From the NCBI GenBank assembly GCA_947169825.1, contig CAMVRE010000005.1, positions 1 through 47,222 on the forward strand: 47,222 bases of DNA, given 5' to 3'. Shown in pieces: positions 30,328 to 39,210 of the stretch; position 1 is the stretch's first letter; every line of letters starts with the position of its first letter. Position numbers and translations under genes: made by a program. Source of the DNA: an uncultured Verrucomicrobiota bacterium (GTDB lineage: Bacteria > Verrucomicrobiota > Kiritimatiellia > RFP12 > UBA3636). Below the pieces are notes generated by a model, which made no database searches, had not been told where the DNA came from, and saw nothing but the letters and a program-made list of their open reading frames with translations.

Positions 30328-33228
30328 TCACCCTCCGCGCGTGCGGGAGGCGGAGCGGCGCTTGGCGCGGGCGAAGGGATCCTCCGGCGGCGGGGCCGCC
30401 GGAGGGGTTGAAGAGGTTGAAGGGGTTGCAGGGGTTGCAGGAGTTGCAGGAGCGGAGGGGATCGATTGTCGGCGGTTGGGAACCTCTTCAACCGTTTCAA
30501 CTGCTTCAACCCTTTCAACCTTGCGTTCCTTACGTGCCGTGAAGCGGCGCGACAGGAACGCGGTGCGGCGGTCGAAGATGTCGAGGAGGAGCAGGAGCGC
30601 GGCGAGGAGGTAGAGGAAGGGCGCGAGCTCGAAGGGGACGGGCTCGCGCGGGAGGAGCGACCAGACCGCGGCCGGATCGGCGAGGCGCTGCCCGCCGGTG
30701 AGGTCGGCGAGCGATCCGAGGAGCGCCTCGCCCGCGCCGTCCGGGTCCGGCGCGTATTCCGGCGAATACGGCAGGCGCGCCGGCGGGAGCGTCCGCGTCG
30801 CGCCCGTGGCGGGGTCGGAGAGGACGGGCAGGACCGTGTCGCCGCCGTGCAGCGGAATCGACGCGGAGAGGCGGTCGGGCGCGGTCCATTCGAGCGGAAC
30901 GCGCTCGGAGTGCGTGCGGCCGGAGGAAGTGGTGCGCAGGACGGTCAAGTTGAAAGTGGAAAGTGTAAAGGGTAAAGTGGTTGAAGTGGTTGAAAGGGTT
31001 GAAGAGGTTGAAAGGGTCGGAGGGTAGAGGTCGAGGTCGAGGGAGGTCGGGGTGAGCGTCGGAATCGCGAGGGGGAAGGCGGGACCGGCGGGGGAGGACT
31101 CGGAGGCGCCGGCGGCGAAGCGCGCGAGGGCGGCGTGAAGCTCGGGGGCGTGCTCCCAGCGGGCGAAGGGTCCGGCGAGGTCGCCGTCGGCCTCGCCGGT
31201 GAAGACCGCGGTGCGGCCTGCGCCGACGGGGCGGAACGCGACGAGCGGGGCCTCGTTCTCGTCGGTCGTCAGGGCTGCGGCGGTGCCCTCGGGTCGGAGG
31301 TACGTGAGGTCGTACCCGCCGACGGCGGGCGCGCCGGAGAGCGGCAGGCGCGAGGAGAGCTGCGGGAGCGCGGCGGTGAAGCGCGGGAGCGTGGGGTTGG
31401 TGACCATCACCTCGCGTGCGGCGAGCATCGTGTCCTGCGCGAAGAGGCGCGGCAGCTCGCCGGCGTCCTCGGTGAAGGCGCAGAGGCCGCCGCCGGCGTC
31501 CGCCAGGTCGATCAGCACCCGCGAGTCGGAGTCGTGGTCGGTGCCGAGGCCGATCGCGCTCACGGTGATCCCGGCGTCGCGCGCGGCGCGCGCCATCTCG
31601 AACGAGAGGCCGGGGTTCTCCGCGTCGGCGGCGTCGGCGAAGACGACGAGGTGCCGGATGGGCGCGTCGGAGGCGCGCAGCGCGGCGAGCGCGGCGGTCA
31701 CCGCCGCTTCGACGTCGATGCCGCCGCCCATCGACTCGATGGAGAGGATCCGCTTGCGTTCGGCGCGCGCGGACGAGGCGCTCTGCATCGGCACGACGAG
31801 GTGCGCGGCGGTGTCGACCGCCCAGACGGCGATGCGGTCGTCGTCCGCGAGCATGTCGAGCACCTCGGCCGTGGCCTGGTCCGCCAGGTCCATCTTCGTG
31901 CGGCCGCCGTCGACGGGCATCGTCATCGAGCCGGAGCGGTCGAGCGCGACGGCGATCGCCATCGGGAACTTGCGGTGCTCGCGCCGGAGCTCGAGCGAGA
32001 CGGGGAGGATGTCCTCGACGGGCGACTTGTGCCAGCCGCCGGGCCCGAACGCGTTGCGTCCGCCGGTGAGCGCGAGGCCGCCGCCCGCGTCGCGCACCCA
32101 GGCGGCGACGTTCGCGAGCCCGACCGGCCCGAAGTCGTCGGCGCGGCGGTTCTCGACGAGGACGCCCGACCACGCCGCGAGCGACGCGGGCGAGAGGTCG
32201 AGCTCGGCCGGCGTGCGCGTCTCCAGCGCCACCCCCGCGCCGCGCAGCAGCGCCGGAAGGCCGGACTTCTCCGACGCCGGCACGACGAGCAGCGGCCTGG
32301 CCCCCTCGCGCGAGACGAGGAACCGCGCGGCGTTGTTCTCCGGGACGGGATCGGACAGTTGAAAGGGTAGAGTTGAAAGGGTAAAGTTTGTTTGGGTCGA
32401 CGGAGAACTGTTCCCTTTACCCTTTGCACTTTCAACTTCCGTCGCGGGAGCGACGGCGACGGTGTAGGCCGAGACGCCCTCGGGTCGCGGGAGGTCGCGG
32501 AAGGAGATCGGGGAGAGGCCGGCGGGGACGGCGCGCGTGCCGCGGGCGACGAGCTCGCGGTCGCGGTGGAAGGCGTAGGCGAGCGTCTGCGGCGCGGGCG
32601 AGGAGATCCACGCGGTGGCGAGGAGCGGTTCGCCGGGGCGCAGGCGCAGCGGGGCGTCGACGCGGACGATGGCGGTGTCGCCGGCGCGCGGCGGGGTCTG
32701 CGCGCGGACGTCGACCGGGACGCCGCGCGCGGCGGCGCGGCGCGCGGCGCCGGCAAGCGGGTCGGGGCCGGTCGCGCGTCCGTCGGAGAGGACGAGGATG
32801 CGCGCCTCGTCGCGCGGCGGGACGAGCGAGAGCGCGAGGTCCAGCGCAGCGTCGAGGTCGGAGCCCTCCGCGCCGGGGCTGGCGCGGAATCCGGCGAACG
32901 GCGCGGGCTGCGGCGCCTGTTCGACCGCGGCCGTCTCGCCGAACGCGACGACGCCGAGCCTCTCGCCCTCGGCGCGGCGCGCGGCGACGGCGTCGAGGAG
33001 CGCCTTCTGCGCGTCGCGCTCCGCGGGCGGGAGCGATGCGCTGCGGTCGGCGACGACGACGACCGTTCCGGCCCGCCGCGGAATCCGCACGACCGGTCGT
33101 GCGAGCGCGAGAACGAGCGAAAGCAGCGTCGCCCCCGCCAGCGCGGCGCGGACGCGTCCGCCCCGCCGCGCGAGCGGCAGCGCCGCGAGCGCGGGAAGGA
33201 GCAGGAGGAGGAAGACGGGGGCTTGCAC
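30328..33228 (-). CDS. Membrane protein with two VWA domains, interrupted by in-frame repeat patches
   Basis: A 966-aa inner-membrane protein related in plan to BatA/BatB-like or glutamine-amidotransferase-like VWA proteins; exact role unknown. Two N-terminal hydrophobic helices (about 5-20 and 27-44) are followed by a first VWA domain with MIDAS DRSAS (Asp61), a central region, a second VWA domain with DRSGS near 428, and a C-terminal membrane helix (about 870-888). Four low-complexity stretches (about 263-291, 737-762, 904-916, 927-942) are translated from short tandem DNA repeats and look like insertions or expansions; the frame stays open through all of them. The start is GTG, 23 nt after the stop of the 1420-aa gene, so the two may be co-transcribed. 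It ends in TGA. Confidence 0.82.
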   Translation of the reverse strand: MQAPVFLLLLLPALAALPLARRGGRVRAALAGATLLSLVLALARPVVRIPRRAGTVVVVADRSASLPPAERDAQKALLDAVAARRAEGERLGVVAFGETAAVEQAPQPAPFAGFRASPGAEGSDLDAALDLALSLVPPRDEARILVLSDGRATGPDPLAGAARRAAARGVPVDVRAQTPPRAGDTAIVRVDAPLRLRPGEPLLATAWISSPAPQTLAYAFHRDRELVARGTRAVPAGLSPISFRDLPRPEGVSAYTVAVAPATEVESAKGKGNSSPSTQTNFTLSTLPFQLSDPVPENNAARFLVSREGARPLLVVPASEKSGLPALLRGAGVALETRTPAELDLSPASLAAWSGVLVENRRADDFGPVGLANVAAWVRDAGGGLALTGGRNAFGPGGWHKSPVEDILPVSLELRREHRKFPMAIAVALDRSGSMTMPVDGGRTKMDLADQATAEVLDMLADDDRIAVWAVDTAAHLVVPMQSASSARAERKRILSIESMGGGIDVEAAVTAALAALRASDAPIRHLVVFADAADAENPGLSFEMARAARDAGITVSAIGLGTDHDSDSRVLIDLADAGGGLCAFTEDAGELPRLFAQDTMLAAREVMVTNPTLPRFTAALPQLSSRLPLSGAPAVGGYDLTYLRPEGTAAALTTDENEAPLVAFRPVGAGRTAVFTGEADGDLAGPFARWEHAPELHAALARFAAGASESSPAGPAFPLAIPTLTPTSLDLDLYPPTLSTSSTLSTTSTTLPFTLSTFNLTVLRTTSSGRTHSERVPLEWTAPDRLSASIPLHGGDTVLPVLSDPATGATRTLPPARLPYSPEYAPDPDGAGEALLGSLADLTGGQRLADPAAVWSLLPREPVPFELAPFLYLLAALLLLLDIFDRRTAFLSRRFTARKERKVERVEAVETVEEVPNRRQSIPSAPATPATPATPSTSSTPPAAPPPEDPFARAKRRSASRTRGG
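30406..30450. repeat. Five tandem 9-mers (GGTTGMAGR) inside the VWA gene
   Basis: Units GGTTGAAGA, GGTTGAAGG, GGTTGCAGG, GGTTGCAGG, AGTTGCAGG. On the coding strand they give the Ala/Thr/Pro stretch ATPATPATPSTSSTP. They form the left arm of an imperfect inverted repeat with 30484-30520. Confidence 0.9.
30484..30520. repeat. Four tandem 9-mers (NNTTCAACC family), inverted to the previous block
   Basis: Units CTCTTCAAC, CGTTTCAAC, TGCTTCAAC, CCTTTCAAC, then C. Encoded on the minus strand as VERVEAVETVEEV. Together with 30406-30450 an RNA stem with a loop of about 33 nt is possible. Confidence 0.88.
30945..31019. repeat. Tandem 9-mers (AARWGGTTG family) inside the VWA gene
   Basis: Five clean units at 30975-31019: AAGTGGTTG twice, AAAGGGTTG, AAGAGGTTG, AAAGGGTCG, preceded by 30 nt of decayed GTTGAAAGTGG-like units. 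Encoded as a Ser/Thr/Leu-rich stretch (TLSTSSTLSTTSTTLPF). Confidence 0.88.
32357..32440. repeat. Inverted pair of GTTGAAAGGG-type repeats inside the VWA gene
   Basis: Left arm: the 14-mer AGTTGAAAGGGTAR twice (32357-32384). Right arm (about 32413-32438): CCCTTTACCCTTTGCACTTTC and on, its inverted counterpart. Encoded as a Ser/Thr/Asn-rich linker after the first VWA domain. Confidence 0.85.
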
Positions 33229-33251
33229 CGCAAGACCGGCGGAAGCGAGGG

Positions 33252-36200
33252 CTACCGGAAGATCATCATCGTCGGGCGGACGCCGGCCCAGAGGACCCCG
33301 GGGCCCTCGAAGTGCACGTCGTCGACGTTGATGTCGGAATGGACGAGGGCGGCCTCGGACGAACCGTAGTAGCCGTTCGGCATCGCCTCGCCGCAGACGA
33401 AGAGCTTCGCGGCGGAGGCGTTGCTCTCCAGCCGGACATGGGCGTAGGACGGGATCCAGTCGCGGTCGTTCAGGAACAGCCGCACGCCCGGCGCGAACGA
33501 CGCCTTGTCCCGCACGACGAGCCGCGAACCCGCCTCGACGCGGACGTCGCCCGCGACGCGGCCGACATGGTTCGTTCCTCCGGTCCCTGGCACGCCGAGC
33601 GCGAGCGTGCCGCCCGCGACGCGGACGCCGCCCTTCACTCCCTCCGCCGACGCGCCGAGCGCGAGGATGCCGCTACCGCCCTTTACGAAGCCGGCCGAAC
33701 CGCGGAGTTTACACCCGATCGTAGCGGTGTCCGCCCGCTTGCCGACGTAGATGCGCGCCGGCTGGTTACCGAAGTCGACCGTCGCGCCCATGTCCTCGCC
33801 CGGCCGCCCGAGCGCCGCGCCGTTCCGCATGTCGAGATAACCCGCAACGTTGAAGACCGTCGCATCCGCTTCGAACGAGTTGGTCACGTTCGCCGCCAGT
33901 TGCATGGAGTGCCATTCGCCGTTGTCGGCGAGCGTCGAAGAAGCCGTCCAACGCCGATAGGCGTCGGTGTCTCCCGTGCCGGCCGTGCGTTTCGAGAGCT
34001 TTCCCGTTTCGGAATTGCGGAACACGAGCTGGTTGTTGTTGTCGGCTCCGTCGTTTGCGAAGAAATACGGCAGGAATTGATTCCCCGTTTCGGGGTCCGT
34101 GTCGATCATGGGCGGCGTGTTCACGATGTAGAATTCGTTGGTCACGTTTGGCGTGGGAGCCGTCATGTTCCGAACCGCTTCCAAATCAAATGCCATCATC
34201 GAGCCCTTGCCGGCCACGAGGTTCGTGATTTCGGTACGTGTGTCCGGGCTGACATTGTTGTAACGCGTCGTAATTCCGGATTCCAAACGCCCCATGGGGC
34301 CTTCCGTTATTTCAAACTCGCCGATTTGGAATAGATTCATGTGGATTCCCGTTCTTTCGTAGTTCGCCAGCGGGTCGCCGTCGAGATAGTAGTTCGGCTC
34401 CAATCTGATTTTTCCGCCGTCCATCGTGACCTTGTGCGGCATCATCCCGCGCCAGTCGTTCGTCCACGCTCCGATCATGGAGGCGTAGGAACTGCCGGTC
34501 CGGACGTTCGCCCCCGGCCGTTCCGAGGCGTCGGCGGCGAGGTGGTTTCCGCGGACGATCAGGTTGCTTGCGTTTCCGAAGTAGCCCCACCCGAGGTGCA
34601 GGCCGGCGGTATCCCCTCCGAATGGTTCTCCGTTCGCCACGTCGAGCACCCCCGTGAAGGATTTGAAATAATCGGGACCGAAGGGAATCATGCCGCTTTC
34701 CAGACCTACCAGGCCGGAAGGCGCGTTTCCTTCCAGCCGAATCATTCCGGACCCCGCCACGTCACCGGTGAAGGATATGAATCCCCAAGGCTGCTGCCCG
34801 TGGTTCGGCGGCATCCAGTAGGGAATCCTCGTCGTCCGGAACGTGTGGGGGCCGACGTTCAGGGTTTTTCTGAACTTGACACCGTAGTCGCGGTAATCGC
34901 GTTGGCCTTGGCTGTCGGGAACGCGGTTAAGCGCGTCGAGGTCGAGATCGTTGGCGAGCGTGACGGGAACGTCGAACTTGACGGGGGCTGTCACGAAACT
35001 GTGGCCAAGAAGACGAATCCAGGACGTCGAACCGCCCCCCGTTTCGAACCGGAAGGAACCGCCCAATCCCAGTTTGTCCTGAAAAACCTGGTTGTATGTC
35101 TTGTCTTTGTAGGCGTAGTGGCGTTGACCATGTTGGCCGACGGCAAGCCAGCCCAGCGTGACCGGTTCGTGTACTTGGATGTAGTGGTCCGCGTCCTTGT
35201 TAGGATCGGATTTGACTTGGATCATCGACGGCATGTAGACGTAGGCCATCACGCCGACGCCGTTCGGATAGTCGCCTTCCCCGGAAACGCGTTCCCACTG
35301 GGTCGGATCGGTCCACGTCCAATCTTCGTAGGGTTTGCCGCGGTGGATGAAGAGCCCGCCCGGCGGGTCTTCGGCGGGCAGGACGACGGCGATGCCGGTG
35401 ACGTTGTTCGTGACGCCCGCGGAATCCGCTTCGTAGAAGAACGTCGTGCCGGGCTCGTTGGCCGTGACGACCCAGCTGGAACCGACGCGAGAGAGCGTCG
35501 AGACGTCGTTCGTGTTCGGAATGAAGATGTTGCCCGGAGCCGTCGTCAGGATTTCCACCGTGTCGCCCGGCCGGAGATACAGGCTTTCGAGTTCGGAGAG
35601 ACTGTCGACCGTCCGGTCGGCCGGCTTGGCGGCGGTCGTCGTCGCGCGGACGATTTGCCCGGTCGCTCCAGTGTCGGGAAAACGCCAGTCGATGGTGTAG
35701 CGAATCAACACGTCGGCTCCCGGAGCGGACGCGCGACTCCATTCGAACGGCGGATCGTCGTTCTCGCTGTTCCAGGTTTTCCAGGTTCCTTCGTATCCGG
35801 GACCTTGGGCGTAGAGTTCGACGCCGTAGACCGTTCCGGGTTCGACGAACATCGGGGCGAGCGAAACGGAAACGCGACCCTTCTCGGCGGTCGCCGTCGG
35901 TTCCGGAAAATCGACCGGAAGGTTGGATGTCCGGAACTCCTTGGTTTCCGAGACGAAAGCGACTCCCCACGAGTTCGTGATGCGAACGCGGGCGAAATGG
36001 TTCGTGTCGGACCGCAATTCCACGGCCGTGGCGGACGCCGTCGCGGGGACGGCACCGGAAAGGACTCCGAGGCCGAGCGTCTGCGTCGCGCCGGCGGGGA
36101 AATCGGCTTCCTCCGACACGTCGATCCACGCTTCGGCGCTCCAGGAACCGCCGCCCCAGTCGGAAACCGTCGCCCGCAGCGTGGCGGACCGGAATGCGCA

Positions 36201-37514
36201 GACCGTTGCCGCAATGGACGCGGAGGGCGGGCCCGGGTCGAGCGTCGAAAACGGAATCGTCGCGGAGAAACCCGTCTCGTTCCGGTCGTTCACCGCGCGC
36301 ATGCGGACGAAATAGGCCGTGTTTGTCGAAAGGCCGAAAACTCCGGCTTCGAACGCGCCGACGGAGGTGGCGGTTTCCAGAACGTTCGACGCGACGACTC
36401 TTCCGAACGCGCCTCCGTCGTTCTCCGCCACTTCGACCGTCGCGGTCGCGTTTTCGCCGCCGATCCCGAACGACCCGAGGGATCCCGTCACGACGACGTT
36501 CGTCCAGCCGGGCGAGACCGTGTCGAGCCGGATGACCGGTGCGGCCGTGACGGGCTGCATCTCCGTCCACTCTTCGAATACGTCGAGACCGTTCGTCGAT
36601 GCCGCGTCGAAATGCGCGAGACGGAAGCGAAGCACCGTCGCGTCGGCGGCAAGCGGAACGATGATGTTTGTTGTCGACGTTCCCGGCTGCACTTCGGCGA
36701 GGACGACGGAGACGTCGCGCCAGCCATTCGTCGCGTGGATGCCGTCCACCGGGCCGGAAAACGCGACGAGCTGCGCGTTCGTGGGAACGTCCGTGAAAGC
36801 CAGGTCGAACGAGCGGCCGTCCGCGGCGGGCGCGGAATCCCCGACGGTCGTGTATTTCTTGCCCGTGACGGTGCGGAAGAACGAAGCGTTGCCCGGATCG
36901 ACGAACCGGTTCCAGACGTTCGTGTTCGTGAAATCGTCCAAAGCACCGGTCGTGTTGTATTGCAGTCCCCACTTGGATGAGCAGGGGCTGCCCTCCCCGC
37001 CCGTGGTCCAAAGCCAGCCGTTGAAAGGAACCCATCCCGTTTTCGGAGCCTTCCAGCTTCGCCAGATGGCGGGGTTGACGTTCCACCCCGACATTGTTCC
37101 CTGGTAGACGACCGTCTCGCCGTCCACGACGAGCGCTTCACCGACGATGAAGCGGCCGAAGAACACGTAGGTCGTCCCTTCTTCGACGAAAAACTCCCCT
37201 TCGTAAGCGTAGACGCAGTGATCCACGTCCCACGGCCACGTCAGACCGGACAACGGATTCGGCTCCAAGTTCGCGTTCTGTCCGTCTTTGAAGACGTCAA
37301 GCGTCCGGTCGATCCGATCGGATTCGATGTGGTCGAGAAGGTTCGAGGCGAGAACCGGAACGCCCGTGTAGGCCACGGGAAACCCGTAGGGAGACCCGAC
37401 CGATATCCGCGCCTGGGTGAGGCCGGGGCGGTAGACGGCGGCGCCGTCGGTCCGGGCGGAAGCGGGAAGGGCGAGCGCCGCGAAGGCGAGAAGCAGGAGC
37501 GCGGACGGTTTCAT
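33252..37514 (-). CDS. Large secreted surface protein with autotransporter-associated beta-strand repeat
   Basis: A 1420-aa protein with a signal peptide (MKPSALLLLAFAALALPASA). The N-terminal part (about 20-330) has a PA14-like look, with EGEFFVEEGTTYVFFGRFIVGEALVVDG-type strands; the next part (about 330-560) resembles fibronectin-type III repeats (NTAYFVRMRAVND; TNHFARVRITNSWG). The C-terminal half is a probable beta-helix ending in an autotransporter-associated repeat (FVKGGSGILALGAS, GVRVAGGTLALG near 1290-1325). There is no C-terminal beta-barrel, and I see no PEP-CTERM sorting signal. GC content and codon use are visibly lower than in neighbours (many AAT, ATT, TTT, AAA codons between about 33.9 and 37.3 kb). 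An AAAGGA Shine-Dalgarno precedes ATG 37514. Ligand and role are unknown; adhesion or glycan binding is a guess. Confidence 0.82.
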   Translation of the reverse strand: MKPSALLLLAFAALALPASARTDGAAVYRPGLTQARISVGSPYGFPVAYTGVPVLASNLLDHIESDRIDRTLDVFKDGQNANLEPNPLSGLTWPWDVDHCVYAYEGEFFVEEGTTYVFFGRFIVGEALVVDGETVVYQGTMSGWNVNPAIWRSWKAPKTGWVPFNGWLWTTGGEGSPCSSKWGLQYNTTGALDDFTNTNVWNRFVDPGNASFFRTVTGKKYTTVGDSAPAADGRSFDLAFTDVPTNAQLVAFSGPVDGIHATNGWRDVSVVLAEVQPGTSTTNIIVPLAADATVLRFRLAHFDAASTNGLDVFEEWTEMQPVTAAPVIRLDTVSPGWTNVVVTGSLGSFGIGGENATATVEVAENDGGAFGRVVASNVLETATSVGAFEAGVFGLSTNTAYFVRMRAVNDRNETGFSATIPFSTLDPGPPSASIAATVCAFRSATLRATVSDWGGGSWSAEAWIDVSEEADFPAGATQTLGLGVLSGAVPATASATAVELRSDTNHFARVRITNSWGVAFVSETKEFRTSNLPVDFPEPTATAEKGRVSVSLAPMFVEPGTVYGVELYAQGPGYEGTWKTWNSENDDPPFEWSRASAPGADVLIRYTIDWRFPDTGATGQIVRATTTAAKPADRTVDSLSELESLYLRPGDTVEILTTAPGNIFIPNTNDVSTLSRVGSSWVVTANEPGTTFFYEADSAGVTNNVTGIAVVLPAEDPPGGLFIHRGKPYEDWTWTDPTQWERVSGEGDYPNGVGVMAYVYMPSMIQVKSDPNKDADHYIQVHEPVTLGWLAVGQHGQRHYAYKDKTYNQVFQDKLGLGGSFRFETGGGSTSWIRLLGHSFVTAPVKFDVPVTLANDLDLDALNRVPDSQGQRDYRDYGVKFRKTLNVGPHTFRTTRIPYWMPPNHGQQPWGFISFTGDVAGSGMIRLEGNAPSGLVGLESGMIPFGPDYFKSFTGVLDVANGEPFGGDTAGLHLGWGYFGNASNLIVRGNHLAADASERPGANVRTGSSYASMIGAWTNDWRGMMPHKVTMDGGKIRLEPNYYLDGDPLANYERTGIHMNLFQIGEFEITEGPMGRLESGITTRYNNVSPDTRTEITNLVAGKGSMMAFDLEAVRNMTAPTPNVTNEFYIVNTPPMIDTDPETGNQFLPYFFANDGADNNNQLVFRNSETGKLSKRTAGTGDTDAYRRWTASSTLADNGEWHSMQLAANVTNSFEADATVFNVAGYLDMRNGAALGRPGEDMGATVDFGNQPARIYVGKRADTATIGCKLRGSAGFVKGGSGILALGASAEGVKGGVRVAGGTLALGVPGTGGTNHVGRVAGDVRVEAGSRLVVRDKASFAPGVRLFLNDRDWIPSYAHVRLESNASAAKLFVCGEAMPNGYYGSSEAALVHSDINVDDVHFEGPGVLWAGVRPTMMIFR

Positions 37515-37568
37515 GGGAGGTCCTTTCGTCTGGCGGGCGATGCGCCGCCATGCGGAATTTCGCCGCGG

Positions 37569-37597
37569 ATTCTAGCACAACGCAAGCGGCGAAGGAA
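37569..37597 (-). promoter_or_regulatory. Promoter of the 1420-aa surface protein (and probably VWA) genes
   Basis: TTCCTT, 17 nt, TAGAAT; weak -35. The leader is about 48 nt with an AAAGGA ribosome-binding site. Confidence 0.55.
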
Positions 37598-37771
37598 GCG
37601 GAAAATGACGTTTTGCGGCCATTCGCGGCGCTCCGTTGCGCCGTTGGCGGCGCGGGCTTCCGCGCCCGGCTCGGTCCGCGGACGCAAAAAGAGTGAATAA
37701 TCGGGCCGGAAGATTCGTCGGATGGAAAACGAACGCCTCATCCTCGCCTTCGAACCCCGTTCCGTCACGCC

Positions 37772-38833
37772 ATGAAACGTCCCGTCCGCTCCGTTCGCCT
37801 TCTCGCCCTCGCCGCCTGCGCCGCGCTCGCCGCCACGCCCGCCCCCTCGCGCGCCGAATCGTTCGGCTCCGTCTGCGAGGGCGCCCTCTACGCCGGAGCC
37901 GCTTCGCCGCTCGTCTTCGTCGGCGCGATCGCCGGGGTGGGCGCCGTCGTGGTCGGCGGCTACACGCTCTTCGACGTCGGCGAGTCGTTCTACGTCGGCT
38001 TCCGCGAGTCGTCCCGCGCGCTGCAGGACATCCCGCCGGCGCCGTTCGTCGCGTCCGGCCAGTTCGGCCGGAACAACAAGATGCTCGGCGCGGTGATGGA
38101 GGCGGACGAGGGCGGGGACGGCATCCCCCAGATCGCCGAACTCGCCATCGATCCGCGTCTGCAGATCGGAGACGGGAACGTCGACGTGATCGGACTCCGC
38201 CTCGCCCTCATCTCGGCCGAGAACCGGAACGTCTCCGGTCTCGACGTCTGCCTGTTCGCCGGACATACGATCGGCGACGAAACCGGCGTCCAGATCGGCC
38301 TCTTCGACCTCGTGGGCGGCGACACGACGGGGCTGCAGCTGGGCGGACTGTCGGCCGTCTCGCGCGGAACGCTTCGCGGCGTCCAGCTCGGAGGCCTCTT
38401 CGGCACCGCGGCGGGGGACGAGCCCTCCTACGGACTCCAGCTCGCCGGCATCGCCGCCCGCGCGCGCGATTTCCGCGGCCTCCAGTTCGGCTACGTCGCC
38501 CTGTCCGACGACTTTCTGGGCGTCCAGCTCGGCGGCTACGCCGAGGCGGACCGCGTCCGCGGCGCGCAGGTCGCCCTCGCCTCGCGCTCCGATGCGCTCG
38601 ACGGTCTTCAGATCGGCGGCGTGAACGTCTGCCTCGACCTCGACGCCTCGCCGCGGACCGGCGTCATGAACGGCGCGCAGATCGGCCTCGTGAACGTCTG
38701 CGACTCCGGCACGGGGCTGCAGCTCGGCGTCTGGAACCAGGCGCGAACCTTCTGCGGCGTCCAGATCGGTCTCTGCAATGTCATCACGGAAGGCCCCGTG
38801 CCCTTCCTGCCGATCGTCAACGCGGCGTTCTAG
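37772..38833 (+). CDS. Secreted G-[LV]-Q-[LI]-G repeat surface protein
   Basis: A 353-aa exported protein. Signal peptide: MKRPVRSVRLLALAACAALA with a cut near SRA|ES (about 28). A hydrophobic Gly/Val-rich segment follows (about 45-66). From about 135 to the end it is built of imperfect 15-25-residue repeats centred on G-L/V-Q-L/I-G, e.g. TGVQIGLFDLVG, TGLQLGGLSAVS, RGVQLGGLFG, RGLQFGYVAL, LGVQLGGYAEA, GAQIGLVNVCD, GVQIGLCNVIT, at least ten in all. This fits the LA_2272-type surface repeat seen in spirochaetes and others, expected to form a stacked beta structure. Function unknown. Several Cys residues (LDVC, NVCLD, LVNVC, TFCG, GLCN) could form disulfides. No clear promoter is seen; an AAAAAGAGTGAATAAT stretch lies 75 nt upstream. 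Confidence 0.8.
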   Translation: MKRPVRSVRLLALAACAALAATPAPSRAESFGSVCEGALYAGAASPLVFVGAIAGVGAVVVGGYTLFDVGESFYVGFRESSRALQDIPPAPFVASGQFGRNNKMLGAVMEADEGGDGIPQIAELAIDPRLQIGDGNVDVIGLRLALISAENRNVSGLDVCLFAGHTIGDETGVQIGLFDLVGGDTTGLQLGGLSAVSRGTLRGVQLGGLFGTAAGDEPSYGLQLAGIAARARDFRGLQFGYVALSDDFLGVQLGGYAEADRVRGAQVALASRSDALDGLQIGGVNVCLDLDASPRTGVMNGAQIGLVNVCDSGTGLQLGVWNQARTFCGVQIGLCNVITEGPVPFLPIVNAAF

Positions 38834-39079
38834 CATTTCTCGCAAACAGGCCCGTCGGCGCGGCTTTTCCGCCAGGAACCAAAGTCTTAATCACGGTCGG
38901 AGAATCTGCTTCTACGACGAAAAGCAATCGTCGGACGGTTTCGGTCGAAAGACAATGCCACCATTTATACTGGTTCTTGTTGTCTCATATTGACTGTGAC
39001 AAAATGTTCCAATTTGATAACCCTCCCGGTGGAGGCAGCGGTCTCCAAATCCCCGGAAAGGCATATTTAGGAGCATATT

Positions 39080-39096
39080 AAGGGGACAGACCCCTT
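39080..39096. repeat. GGGGACAGACCCC palindrome
   Basis: AAGGGG-ACAGA-CCCCTT, 6-bp stem, 5-nt loop, flanked by TTA and TTAAA. It resembles the GGGGTCTGTCCCC palindromes often found near REP-associated (Y1/RAYT) transposases; no transposase gene is present here. Confidence 0.6.
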
Positions 39097-39113
39097 TAAA
39101 ATGTAAACGCAAG

Positions 39114-39141
39114 TTATTGAAAAATGAATAAAAGATATAAA
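39114..39141 (+). promoter_or_regulatory. Candidate clpB promoter
   Basis: TTATTG, 16 nt, TATAAA in an A-rich stretch; TTGAAA overlaps the -35. About 125 nt of leader would precede clpB. No sigma-32 CCCCAT-type -10 is seen. Confidence 0.4.
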
Positions 39142-39175
39142 AGCAACTGAAAATGACAGAATTGGGGGTGGTGTT

Positions 39176-39210
39176 GGCGTGGTGCGGGAAACGACCCCTA
39201 CCCCGCCACG
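39176..39210. repeat. Imperfect palindrome related to 17611-17644
   Basis: GGCGTGGTGCGGG and CCCCGCCACG can pair over 9 bp with a TG bulge and a loop of about 13 nt. The arm CGTGG-CGGG is shared with the perfect palindrome downstream of the ABC ATPase. Confidence 0.5.

Noticed and set aside
37649-37666. GGCGCGG-GCTT-CCGCGCC hairpin as a terminator
   Set aside because: Lies upstream of two divergent genes, with no gene reading into it and no T-tract.
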